From: JANXUR01 sp038229415
Lineage (GTDB): Bacteria; Acidobacteriota; Terriglobia; Terriglobales; Acidobacteriaceae
Assembly (NCBI GenBank): GCA_038229415.1
Contig: JBBROM010000001.1
Location: 248,001 to 312,000 of the forward strand
Direction: 5' to 3'
Length of the DNA: 64,000 nucleotides
Part shown: piece by piece, positions 8,367 through 16,919 of the stretch
Layout of the letters: every line of letters begins with the position of its first letter
Position numbering within the stretch: the stretch's first letter is position 1
Notes under the pieces: generated by a model
Told to the model about the DNA's origin: nothing
Databases searched by the model: none
Seen by the model: only the letters and a program-made list of their open reading frames with translations
Made by a program: the position numbers and the translations under genes

Positions 8367-9067
8367 GCAGTCGAGTACAGCAAGGCGAACTCGGCAGACT
8401 TTCAAGCCTCATCGCAGCGTCGCTAGTCAAAGACCTGCGCCTGGAGTGGCGTTCCAAGGACGCCATCAACTCGATGCTGTTCTTCGCATTGCTGGTGGTC
8501 GTCATCTTCAGCTTCGCCTTCGATCCCACAGCCGAGGACTCGCGGCACATCGCCGGGGGCATCCTCTGGGTCGCGATCTTGTTCGCTGCAGTGGTCGCGC
8601 TGAACCAAACCTGGACTCGAGAACTTCGCAATCAGGTGCTGGACGCCTATCGCGTCTCGCCCGCACCACCTCTGGCTCTATTCATTTCCAAGGTGCTGGC
8701 GAACTTTCTCTTCGTCGGCATTCTGGAATGCCTGATGGCTCCGCTGTTCGTCGTTTTCTACAACCTACGTTCCATCGGCCCGGTGTATCAGCTCGTCATT
8801 ACCGGAATTCTCGGCACTTGGGCTCTGGTGGTAAATGGCACGTTTTTCGCGGCGATGTCGTTGCGCACCCGCAATCGGGAAGTCATGCTGCCGCTCATTT
8901 TGTTCCCGATTTCCATTCCGGCGGTGCTGGCCATGGTACAGGCGACGACCATCATCCTGACCGGGGACGAGTCGGCCCGCTTTTGGATGACCCTACTGGG
9001 CGTCTATGATGTGGTATTCACCCTGGTGTGTGTGCTGCTGTTCGAGACGGTGCTGCAGGCGGAATAA
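8363..9067 (+). CDS. ccmB: Heme exporter permease CcmB
   Basis: Membrane permease of about 234 residues with six predicted hydrophobic segments, paired with CcmA. The conserved CcmB features are visible: LVKDLRLEWRSKDAIN near the N-terminus, LNQTWTRELRNQVLDAYRVSP in the middle (this stretch is typical of the family), and FPISIPAVLAM in a late segment. The ATG at 8363, which overlaps the ccmA stop by four bases, is preferred over a TTG 15 bases earlier. It is followed by ccmC after a 30-base gap. Confidence 0.92.
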   Translation: MSSRVQQGELGRLSSLIAASLVKDLRLEWRSKDAINSMLFFALLVVVIFSFAFDPTAEDSRHIAGGILWVAILFAAVVALNQTWTRELRNQVLDAYRVSPAPPLALFISKVLANFLFVGILECLMAPLFVVFYNLRSIGPVYQLVITGILGTWALVVNGTFFAAMSLRTRNREVMLPLILFPISIPAVLAMVQATTIILTGDESARFWMTLLGVYDVVFTLVCVLLFETVLQAE

Positions 9068-9097
9068 GCCGCTTCCGCCTCAGTTTTTACCAAGTGA

Positions 9098-9790
9098 GTG
9101 AGGATCGTGAAACCCAGAATGAAACCCAAACTGGCAATCTTCGTCGCAGTGACATTCGCGCTACTCGCCTATGGCACGTATCAGGCGCTGGTGGTTGCGC
9201 CCACTGAAGCCACTATGGGCGACGTGCAGCGCATCTTCTACTACCACGTGCCCAATGCGTGGAGCGGCGGCATGATGCTCTTCATCAACTTCATCGCATC
9301 GTTGTGGTACCTGATCAAGCGCCAGCCCGTCGCCGACGCCCTCGCCGTCGCCTCCGCCGAAGTTGGACTCGTCTTCGCCACTATCGTTCTGGTGACTGGC
9401 CCACTGTGGGCACGCCCGGTCTGGGGCATCTGGTGGACGTGGGATCAACGTCTTACCTCAACCCTGGTGCTGTGGCTTATTTACATCAGCTACCTGATGC
9501 TCCGCCGTGTCACCACCGGCGGACAGACCCCTGTGATGGCGGCCGTCCTCGCTATGTTCGCCTTTGCCACCGTGCCGTTCGTCTATCTCTCCATATGGTT
9601 CTTCCGCACCCAGCATCCCTCGCCGGTATTCGGAGGCGGCGGCTCGGTCGCTCCCAGCATTGCGCACCCGTTTTTGTGGAATCTGCTAGCGTTTTCGGTG
9701 TATTCGTTTCTGCTGCTTTATCTGCGCTTTGCACATGAACGCAAGCGGCAGCACTTTGAAGAGTCGCAAGCAGCGGCGCTAATCTCCTAG
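9098..9790 (+). CDS. ccmC: Heme handling protein CcmC
   Basis: Integral membrane protein that loads heme onto CcmE at the outer face of the cytoplasmic membrane. The tryptophan-rich WWD motif is present as WGIWWTWDQRLTS. The two heme-ligand histidines of the family fit FYYHVPNAW and SIAHPFLWN on either side. There are six hydrophobic segments in 230 residues. A GTG at 9098 is the longest start; an ATG at 9119 is an alternative that gives MKPKLAIF. It stands directly before the small ccmD gene. Confidence 0.93.
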   Translation: MRIVKPRMKPKLAIFVAVTFALLAYGTYQALVVAPTEATMGDVQRIFYYHVPNAWSGGMMLFINFIASLWYLIKRQPVADALAVASAEVGLVFATIVLVTGPLWARPVWGIWWTWDQRLTSTLVLWLIYISYLMLRRVTTGGQTPVMAAVLAMFAFATVPFVYLSIWFFRTQHPSPVFGGGGSVAPSIAHPFLWNLLAFSVYSFLLLYLRFAHERKRQHFEESQAAALIS

Positions 9791-9817
9791 TTGTTCTGAT
9801 TCATCGGAGGGAATTTC

Positions 9818-9961
9818 ATGCCAACCAGCTTCGGAACCAATTTTATGTGGGCGGCCTACGCCGCCGTCTGGCTCATCCACGGCGGATATCTGCTCTATCT
9901 GCGCAGCGAATCGCGCAAGCTACGTGCTGAAATGGCTGAAAACGAAGCATCCCGTGGCTAA
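9818..9961 (+). CDS. ccmD: Small membrane protein CcmD-like
   Basis: A 47-residue ORF in the position expected for ccmD, 27 bases after ccmC, with a good ribosome site (CGGAGGGAA). The sequence has one hydrophobic segment (MWAAYAAVWLIHGGYLLYL) followed by a charged tail rich in Arg, Lys and Glu. This is the standard CcmD form of one membrane span with a short cytoplasmic tail. CcmD is known to be needed for release of holo-CcmE from CcmABC. Its end overlaps the next gene. Confidence 0.82.
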   Translation: MPTSFGTNFMWAAYAAVWLIHGGYLLYLRSESRKLRAEMAENEASRG

Positions 9962-10934
9962 ATTGCCCAGCATCGCCGTGGTCGGCGCCGGAGCCGTCGG
10001 CTGCTACTTCGGAGGCATGTTTGCCCGCGCGGGTCATGCTGTCACCTTCATCGGCAGGGCCGACCACGTAGCAGCCATGCGCGCCAACGGCCTGTTCCTC
10101 GACGGACTGAAAGTTCACGAATTTATTCCGGTAAACGCCTCCACTGAAATTTCTGCTGCCCAAGGCGCGGACATCATCCTGTTCTGCGTCAAGACGCTGG
10201 ATACCGCATCCGCCGCCCAATCCCTTGCACCGTACCTCGCTCCCGGCGCGCTCGTCGTTAGCCTGCAAAATGGAGTGGAAAACGCCGCCCACATTCAGGC
10301 CGCCGCCGGTTTTTCAGCCTTGTCTACAGTCGTCTACGTTGGAGCGCAGATGCTGGGGCCCGGCCACGTCAAGCACACTGGACGCGGTGACCTCGTCGTC
10401 GGCTGGCCTTCCGGCGCTACTGTCCCAGCCACTAACGCCACCATCGAAGCCTTTTCGCAGCACGCCGAAGCCGCAAGCATCCCTTGTCGCATTTCCACCG
10501 ACATTGCCGCCGATCTCTGGCTCAAGCTCATCATGAATTCCGCCTACAATGCGGTTTCCGCGCTGGGTCAAACCAGCTACGGCGTGATGCTCAACTTTCC
10601 GCCCACCCGCGCCCTCATGCAGCAGGTGATCGAAGAGGGGGCGGAAGTCGCTGCGGCAGCTGGCATTCATCTGGAGCGCGGGCCGCTTCATGCCATGATA
10701 TTCGCACTCGGAGAATCTGCGCCCGGCATCATTTCTTCAACGCTGCAAGACCTTCGCCGCGGCAAGCGTACTGAAATTGACGACCTGAACGGCTACATCG
10801 TCCGACGCGGCCAGGCGCTGGGCGTTCCCACCCCAGTAAACGCCGCTCTGCTGGCGCTGGTAAAGCTGCGGGAACTCGCCCTTCAGCAGCCCGGCTCGAC
10901 GCCCGGAAGCGGGTCGTCGCCCGCGGCAACCTAG
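9954..10934 (+). CDS. 2-dehydropantoate 2-reductase family protein
   Basis: NADPH-dependent reductase of the ApbA/PanE family, which turns ketopantoate into pantoate in coenzyme A synthesis. The Rossmann motif is at the N-terminus (IAVVGAGAVGCYFGGMFA). The catalytic Lys of the family fits LWLKLIMNSAYNA, and the C-terminal domain has TEIDDLNGYIVRRG. Two GTG starts are possible. The one at 9954 overlaps ccmD by 8 bases and places the Rossmann strand right at the N-terminus, so I prefer it over 9924. The family also holds reductases of unknown substrate, so panE itself is likely but not proven. Confidence 0.87.
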   Translation: MAKLPSIAVVGAGAVGCYFGGMFARAGHAVTFIGRADHVAAMRANGLFLDGLKVHEFIPVNASTEISAAQGADIILFCVKTLDTASAAQSLAPYLAPGALVVSLQNGVENAAHIQAAAGFSALSTVVYVGAQMLGPGHVKHTGRGDLVVGWPSGATVPATNATIEAFSQHAEAASIPCRISTDIAADLWLKLIMNSAYNAVSALGQTSYGVMLNFPPTRALMQQVIEEGAEVAAAAGIHLERGPLHAMIFALGESAPGIISSTLQDLRRGKRTEIDDLNGYIVRRGQALGVPTPVNAALLALVKLRELALQQPGSTPGSGSSPAAT

Positions 10935-11163
10935 CCACCGTACGGCGGCATCTAACTGCTTCACGACCAGCGCGATACAACCTCGCGTGAATCCTTTGGG
11001 GCGGTTCCCTTGTGTTAACCTTACGTCAGCATTTATTTACCATAAATCTGGGGAAGAGCAGGTCCCGCGCGTCTTGTGCGATCCGCCGCGACAGCCGGGA
11101 CCTTCTGCTTGCGTCCGTACGCTTCCCTCTTCCCGGATACATCCAACAGTTCGGAGGAGCTCA

Positions 11164-14100
11164 GTGATCTTGAAGAATCTTGTGTTGGCGAAAAGCCGTG
11201 TGTCCCGTGTGGTTCGTTGGACCCCGGCAATTCTCCTCGCGTCGCTTATGAGCGCCCAGTCGCCCGCCGCCTTCGCGGTGCCATCCAGTTCGTCAAAGAA
11301 GTCTTCCTCACCAGCGCTCTCGATTGCGCATAACGCCAAAAGCGCCAAGCTCGCCGCCTTTCTCAAGGCGCCGCTGAGCTTTGAGCCAAACCTTGGCCAG
11401 AGCAACACGGGCGTCCGCTATTTGAGCCGTGGTGCAGGCTATGGACTGTTCCTCCAGCCCACCGAAGCAGCGCTCGTCCTCAGCCCGAACGGTGCGGCCA
11501 CGCAGCAAACCCTGCATATGCAGTTCGCTGGCGCGCAACCGGACGCCAAACTGGCAGCTGAAGCTCCGCGCGCCAGCTACAGCAACTACCTGCTGGGTAA
11601 TGACCCTGCGCAGTGGCATAGCCGCATCCCCAACTTCGGCAAGGTGCGTTACACCAGCCTCTATCCGGGAGTGGACGCCGTCTTCTACGGCAACCAGCGC
11701 AAGCTCGAGTACGACTTTGAAGTGGCTCCGCACGCGAGTCCCGCCGCGATCGCTCTGAACCTCGCTGGTGCCGACAAGATCACAGCGCTGCCGGATGGCG
11801 CACTCTCTGTTTCCCTCGGCGGACGCGAAGTACGTATGGAAGCCCCTGTTGCCTATCAGCAGATTCTCGGCCAGCGCCGTGAAGTCGCCAGCCGCTATAC
11901 CGTGGAAGGCACGCAGGTTCGTTTCGCGCTTGGTGCGTATGACGCCTCCCAGCTTCTGGTGATTGACCCTGTACTCAGCTACGCCAGCTACCTTGGCGGC
12001 GCGGGCGACGAAACCGGGCTGAAGGTCGCACTCGACACCTCCGCCGTAAGTCTGTACGTGGCAGGCACCACCACCTCAGCTGTCCTGAATCCGGCTCCCA
12101 CAGCTGGTGTTGTGCAGAACACACTCAAGGGCATTCAGAATGTGTTCCTGGTCAAGTTTGATACCAGCGGCACCGGCATCATCTATTCCACCTATCTCGG
12201 CAGCACCGGCACCGATACCCTCGCAGGCCTTGCGGTAGATAGCTCCTTCAATGTAGACCTCGACGGCAGCACTAACGGCTCGGACTTCCCCATCACCTCG
12301 GCGACGGCCTACCAGACCGCGCCCAAGGCATCAGGAACCCACATCTTCTTTGCGCAACTGAAGGCTGACGGCACCAGCCTGCTCTACGGGACCTACTTGA
12401 GCGGCAGCCTGGAAGACGACGCAGCTGGCCTCGCCGTGGATGGAGTTACCTGCACCGCCTCCAGCAGCACCAGTTGCGGAGCCTACATCCTAGGCCGCAC
12501 TGTCTCAACCGACTTCCCCGTCACCGGCAATGTGTTCCAGCAAAATCTCAAGGGCAACTCGGGCTTTGTGGTTGCCAAGATTGACCCGACCAAGACTGGC
12601 ATTGCCAGCGCGGTGTATGTGACCTATTTTGGAGGCAGCGTTCCGGTGGGATGCGTCCATGAAGATGGAGCTATTGGCGTGGACACCAGCCAGAACGCAT
12701 TCGTCGCTGGCACCACCACCTGTACCGACTTCACGCCGGTGAACGCCTACCAGGCATCGCTAGCCGGTGGCCGCGACGCCGTTATTGCCCGCTTCAACGC
12801 CGCGGGCGGCGGCACCACGTCGCTCACCTACTTCGGTGGTTCGGGCGACGACAGCGCCACCGCGATCACGGTGGACACTTCGACCAATGTGTACGTCGCT
12901 GGTGCTACCGGTTCCTCTGACCTGCCCAAACAGACCTCCACGGCCTTGATTCAAGCTCAGCCCACGCTCGGCGACGGCACTTGCAGCACCACGCTCGATC
13001 AATGCGGAGACGCATGGTGGGCCAAGATTACTTCGCCCACATCCTCCACCATGACGCTGCTTTACTCCACCTATCTGGGCGGAGCCGGGCCCGATCAGGC
13101 CACCACCATCGCCGTGGACTCCACACTCAACGTTTTCGTGGGTGGATTCAGCAGCGCTGCGAACTTTCCGCAGTCGAATGGTTTGGGTTTCAGCTACGCT
13201 GGCGGAAAAGACGCCTTCCTGGCCCGCTACGACTCCAGCGGCAACCTGCAGTACGCCTCGCTTTATGGCGGCTCCGCGGACGACCGCGTGACTGGCATTG
13301 CACTCGACAGCAACGACATCGTGTACGCGGTTGGCGACACCACATCGTCGAACATTCCCACGCAGTTGCCTCTGCAATCCACCAGCGGCGGCGGCAGTGA
13401 TGGCTTTGTTCTGAAACTCGGTGGTTCCAGCGACCTGCAAGTCACCGCATCCACCACCGTGAACCCCATCGGTATTGGCAGCGATGTCACCATCAAGTAC
13501 GTCATCACCAACAACGGCCCCGAATCGGCCGTGAATTCCACCTTTACCGACAACATCCCAACCTCGGGAGCGACCTTCAAGTCCATCTCGACAGGTCAGG
13601 GAGCCTGTACCACCACCGTGGTTTCCAACACCATTTCGTGCAACTTGGGTGTCATCGCCCCGGTCAAGTCGGTTACCGTGACGGTGGTGCTCACGCCGCT
13701 CAACGCTGGCACCTTCAGCAACAGCGGATTCGCCAGCGTGCTGGCTCCCGCCGTAGACACCAATCCGGGCAATAACTCGGCGGTCGCCTCCACCAGCGTG
13801 GTGGACTTCTCCATCTCAACGCAGGAGCCAGTGGTCCAAACCGTGAACTCGGGCACCTCGGCGGCGTGGCAGATTCAGGTAAGCCCGGGAACCACCGCGA
13901 GCCCAGCCAGCGTCTTCCCCAATAACATCTCGATCGGTGCCGGCGTCAGCCCGGCTCAGGCCACTATCACCTGCGTCTTTCAGAATGTGCCCATCACTGG
14001 ACCGATCACCGGTGCGGTCACGCGACAGGTGACGTGCCAGACGATTCAACGCCCCACCACCACCACGTCACTGTTCAACAACAGCGGCATTTATGCAGCC

Positions 14101-14340
14101 AGTTGGCTGCCGCTTGGTGGCCTCGGCTTCGTCGCACTCAATCTAAGCACCCTGCGCCGCCGCCGCAAGTTCCTGCTACTGGCGATGGTGCTATGTGCAA
14201 TCGCACTGCTCAGCGCCTGCAGCAAATCCAAGACAGTTAGCACGATTATCGGGACACCTGCTGGCGTGTACACGCTGACCTTTACCGCGTCGTCTGGTGG
14301 CACCAGCCACACCAGCGCGGCGACGCTGAACGTGAACTAG
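11164..14340 (+). CDS. Large secreted SBBP-repeat protein with DUF11-type domain
   Basis: I start it at the GTG preceded by GGAGGAG (11153-11159), giving 1058 residues. An upstream reading adds 59 residues with no sense as protein. The order is: signal peptide (ending AAFA); an N-terminal module with PLSFEPNLGQ and KLEYDFEVAPHA, as found before SBBP repeats; many SBBP-type propeller repeats of the form YSTYLGGxGxDxAxxIAVDSxxNVxVxG; a DUF11-like stretch with ITNNGPESAVN; and a C-terminal LPLGGLGF, hydrophobic segment and Arg-rich tail. A late LLSAC before KSKT resembles a lipobox but is internal. It is probably a surface protein of unknown binding role, ending at a strong terminator. Confidence 0.85.
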   Translation: MILKNLVLAKSRVSRVVRWTPAILLASLMSAQSPAAFAVPSSSSKKSSSPALSIAHNAKSAKLAAFLKAPLSFEPNLGQSNTGVRYLSRGAGYGLFLQPTEAALVLSPNGAATQQTLHMQFAGAQPDAKLAAEAPRASYSNYLLGNDPAQWHSRIPNFGKVRYTSLYPGVDAVFYGNQRKLEYDFEVAPHASPAAIALNLAGADKITALPDGALSVSLGGREVRMEAPVAYQQILGQRREVASRYTVEGTQVRFALGAYDASQLLVIDPVLSYASYLGGAGDETGLKVALDTSAVSLYVAGTTTSAVLNPAPTAGVVQNTLKGIQNVFLVKFDTSGTGIIYSTYLGSTGTDTLAGLAVDSSFNVDLDGSTNGSDFPITSATAYQTAPKASGTHIFFAQLKADGTSLLYGTYLSGSLEDDAAGLAVDGVTCTASSSTSCGAYILGRTVSTDFPVTGNVFQQNLKGNSGFVVAKIDPTKTGIASAVYVTYFGGSVPVGCVHEDGAIGVDTSQNAFVAGTTTCTDFTPVNAYQASLAGGRDAVIARFNAAGGGTTSLTYFGGSGDDSATAITVDTSTNVYVAGATGSSDLPKQTSTALIQAQPTLGDGTCSTTLDQCGDAWWAKITSPTSSTMTLLYSTYLGGAGPDQATTIAVDSTLNVFVGGFSSAANFPQSNGLGFSYAGGKDAFLARYDSSGNLQYASLYGGSADDRVTGIALDSNDIVYAVGDTTSSNIPTQLPLQSTSGGGSDGFVLKLGGSSDLQVTASTTVNPIGIGSDVTIKYVITNNGPESAVNSTFTDNIPTSGATFKSISTGQGACTTTVVSNTISCNLGVIAPVKSVTVTVVLTPLNAGTFSNSGFASVLAPAVDTNPGNNSAVASTSVVDFSISTQEPVVQTVNSGTSAAWQIQVSPGTTASPASVFPNNISIGAGVSPAQATITCVFQNVPITGPITGAVTRQVTCQTIQRPTTTTSLFNNSGIYAASWLPLGGLGFVALNLSTLRRRRKFLLLAMVLCAIALLSACSKSKTVSTIIGTPAGVYTLTFTASSGGTSHTSAATLNVN

Positions 14341-14362
14341 GCATTTAGATTGCCTTGGGAAA

Positions 14363-14400
14363 AAAGAGAAACGGGCCGCGATAGCGGCCCGTTTCTCTTT
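14363..14400. terminator. Bidirectional Rho-independent terminator
   Basis: A perfect 17-bp stem (14363-14379 with 14384-14400) and a GATA loop, with A and T runs built into the stem ends. It sits between the convergent SBBP gene and the response-regulator gene and would stop transcription from both sides. Confidence 0.92.
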
Positions 14401-14424
14401 TCGGAAGTCACCGAATTTGCGGCA

Positions 14425-15828
14425 CTACCGTCCTGCCGAGGTGCGGTGAGCCCGGCCCGAAGGCTCGGCGGCCAGTCCATGCTGTTTCATCTTTTGTAGT
14501 AGTTCGCGATAGCCAAGCTTCAATTGCTCTGCCGCCACCCGGCGATTCCAGTGCGCTTTCTCCAGCACCTGCGCGATCAACTCCGCCTCGTCCTGCTCGC
14601 GTGGAATGGTGACGGAAAAACTGTTTGCCACATCGCGTTCGGCAGTCTTCCCGTACCGTTCACTCCCGATCTCGCGCAACGCTGCTGCTTCATCTGCCAG
14701 CACTAAATAGCGCTTTACAAAGTTCCCCAACTCACGCAGATTCCCTGGCCAGTCGTAAGCCAGGCAAGCCGCACTCATTGCCGGAGACACCGGTAATGCT
14801 GGCCGCCCCATCTTCTCCGCATTACGCGCCATAAAATGCTTGAGCAGCGCCGGAATCTCTTCCTTCCGTTCCCGCAGCGGCGGAATCTCCAGAGTCAACG
14901 CACTCAACCGGTAGTAAAGATCCTCGCGCAACTGTCGGTTTTGCAGTGACGCCTTCACATTGATATTCGTTGCCGCCAAAATCCGCGCGTCGCATTTTAA
15001 CTGCGTCCGCCCGCCCAATCGGCTGAAGCTGCCATCCTGCAAAACATGCAGCAACTTCGCTTGCAGTTGCGGAGGCATCTCGCCAATTTCGTCCAGAAAG
15101 AAAGTGCCCTTCTGGCACAACTCGAACTTGCCCGGCTTGGCCTGAGTCGCCCCGGTAAACGCGCCAGCCTCATAGCCGAACAGTTCGCTTTCCAGCAGCT
15201 CCGCCGGAACCGCCGCGCAGTTCACCTTCAGGAACGGCTTGCTGGCTCGCGGCGACAGCCGATGAATCAAGTGCGCCGTCACTTCCTTGCCCGTGCCGCT
15301 CTCCCCCAGCAGCAGCACCGGAACATCCACTTGCGCCATGCGCTCGGCTTGCTCGCGTAGCTTGCGCGTTGCATCGCTCGCCGCCAGAAAGTACAAATCG
15401 TCGGTCAGCTCCTCCACCGACTCCTTACCATCCTCGCGCTTGCCCAACACCTGCGCGATCACCGCGTCCAGGTCTGGTTTGCGGAACGGCTTGGTGATGT
15501 AGTCGAACGCGCCCAGTCGCATCGCGGCCACTACCTGCTGCGTGCCGCTTTCCCCGGTCAACATCACCACCTTCAGCCCAGGGAACTGCTGCCGCACCTC
15601 TGCCAGCGTCGCCAGACCATCGGGCGCGGGCATGTTCATATCCAGCAGCATCAAGTCGGACTTCATCCCGCCCCGCAGCAGGGCCAGCGCCTCCTCGCCG
15701 CTGGTCGCGGTCGAGACGCGATGTCCGTCCAGCTCCAACAGGGTGTGAATGTAGTGCAGCATCCCGGCTTCGTCGTCCACCGCCAGTATGCGCAGGTGCG
15801 AAGTATCGTTGGCCCGCGAAATCCTCAT
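14425..15828 (-). CDS. NtrC-type sigma-54-dependent response regulator
   Basis: A 467-residue regulator. The receiver domain covers residues 13-130 with phospho-acceptor Asp63 in LMLLDMNMP and Lys113 in TKPF. The AAA+ domain has Walker A GESGTGKE (175-182) and the sigma-54 contact motif GAFTGA (222-227). A Fis-type C-terminal helix-turn-helix follows (WNRRVAAEQLKLGYRELLQKM). I begin at the ATG that overlaps the kinase stop (ATGA) rather than 24 codons upstream. Its partner is the histidine kinase directly upstream. Target promoters are unknown; the regulator class requires sigma-54. Confidence 0.94.
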   Translation of the reverse strand: MRISRANDTSHLRILAVDDEAGMLHYIHTLLELDGHRVSTATSGEEALALLRGGMKSDLMLLDMNMPAPDGLATLAEVRQQFPGLKVVMLTGESGTQQVVAAMRLGAFDYITKPFRKPDLDAVIAQVLGKREDGKESVEELTDDLYFLAASDATRKLREQAERMAQVDVPVLLLGESGTGKEVTAHLIHRLSPRASKPFLKVNCAAVPAELLESELFGYEAGAFTGATQAKPGKFELCQKGTFFLDEIGEMPPQLQAKLLHVLQDGSFSRLGGRTQLKCDARILAATNINVKASLQNRQLREDLYYRLSALTLEIPPLRERKEEIPALLKHFMARNAEKMGRPALPVSPAMSAACLAYDWPGNLRELGNFVKRYLVLADEAAALREIGSERYGKTAERDVANSFSVTIPREQDEAELIAQVLEKAHWNRRVAAEQLKLGYRELLQKMKQHGLAAEPSGRAHRTSAGR

Positions 15829-16727
15829 GCGACTCCCGGTGGCTTCAGCGGCAGCAGAAAGCTGAACATACAGCCTGCGCCCCGTTCGCTCTCCACACAA
15901 ATTTTTCCACCAGAGGCATGTGCCAGGCGACGCGCAATCGAAAGCCCAAGCCCGGTGCCGCCCATTTCGCTGTTGCCCTCGGGCAAGCGAAAGAACTCGT
16001 CGAAAATCTCCAGGTGATATTCCGGAGCAATGCCGGGGCCAGTATCAATCACCCGCACCCGCACCGCATTCGGAGCGTCGAAGGGCTTCACCCTGCGTTC
16101 GTTCGGTTTTGGCGCAGTCTCGCTGGCTTGCCCTTGCACCCGCCGCTCCCAGCGATACAGCTCCGCCTGCACCGTAACTGACCCGCCCGCTGGCACATAC
16201 TTGGTCGCATTCTCCAGCAGATTGCTTACCAGCCTCTGCACCTTGTTGCTGTCCATGGGGAAGGGTGCAATCCGGCCATTACGCAGGTGGTAAAGCGTCA
16301 ACCCGCGTTCGCGAAAACGCGGCTCCCAAATCCCGCATATTTCCTGCAGGCAAGTACCAACATCCTCCAAGGCAAACCGGCACCGCATTGCGCCAGACTC
16401 CAGCGCCGCCAGCGTCAGAAAATCTTCCACCAGCAGTTGCAGGCGCCGACCCTGCTGCTGCATCTGTTGCAACACGTCGCGCTGCCTACCCGAGATCAAC
16501 CCAATCTTTTCCGTCAGTAGAAGGTCGGTGTACCCGGCGATCACGCCTAGCGGCGACTTCAAGTCATGCGCAATGCTGGCCATGGCCCCGCACAGGCGCT
16601 CATGGCGAAACTCGGCAGAGACCGCCTGCATCTCCACCCCAACCTCTGTCACCGGTGCTGCCGGCGCGCTTGTCATCGTCGTGTCCTTCGTGGAAACCGG
16701 TGCGGCGCACTCTCTCGCTTTGCGCAT
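15825..16727 (-). CDS. Soluble histidine kinase
   Basis: A 300-residue kinase with no membrane segment. The H-box is SIAHDLKSPL with His54. The ATPase domain shows the N-box NLLENATKY, G1 DTGPGIA, an F-box EIFDEFFR and G2 GGTGLGLSIA. There is no recognisable sensor domain, only about 45 residues before the H-box, so the signal may be cytoplasmic or come from a partner protein. Its stop overlaps the start of the NtrC-type regulator by four bases, which defines a two-component operon. The gene is divergent from a second sigma-54 activator. Confidence 0.93.
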   Translation of the reverse strand: MRKARECAAPVSTKDTTMTSAPAAPVTEVGVEMQAVSAEFRHERLCGAMASIAHDLKSPLGVIAGYTDLLLTEKIGLISGRQRDVLQQMQQQGRRLQLLVEDFLTLAALESGAMRCRFALEDVGTCLQEICGIWEPRFRERGLTLYHLRNGRIAPFPMDSNKVQRLVSNLLENATKYVPAGGSVTVQAELYRWERRVQGQASETAPKPNERRVKPFDAPNAVRVRVIDTGPGIAPEYHLEIFDEFFRLPEGNSEMGGTGLGLSIARRLAHASGGKICVESERGAGCMFSFLLPLKPPGVA

Positions 16728-16919
16728 CCGCCTACTGTCAGCTTACGTTTTGATGTGGCAGATAGCAGCCTGCCGAAAGGGAATTCCCCTTCGTAACTGG
16801 TTACCTACGTCCACTCGCGCACCGTTCCAAGGGACATCGCTGCTAATGTCGCAATCAGCATCCGCCGAATCATCTCTTATGCAAATGCTTGCGGAACGCA
16901 ATGGCGAGGATCTCTTACA

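Noticed and set aside
16740..16770. Possible -24/-12 (sigma-54) promoter, TGGCAG...TGC, between the divergent regulators
   Set aside because: The GG-to-GC spacing is 13 bases instead of 10, so it does not fit the consensus.
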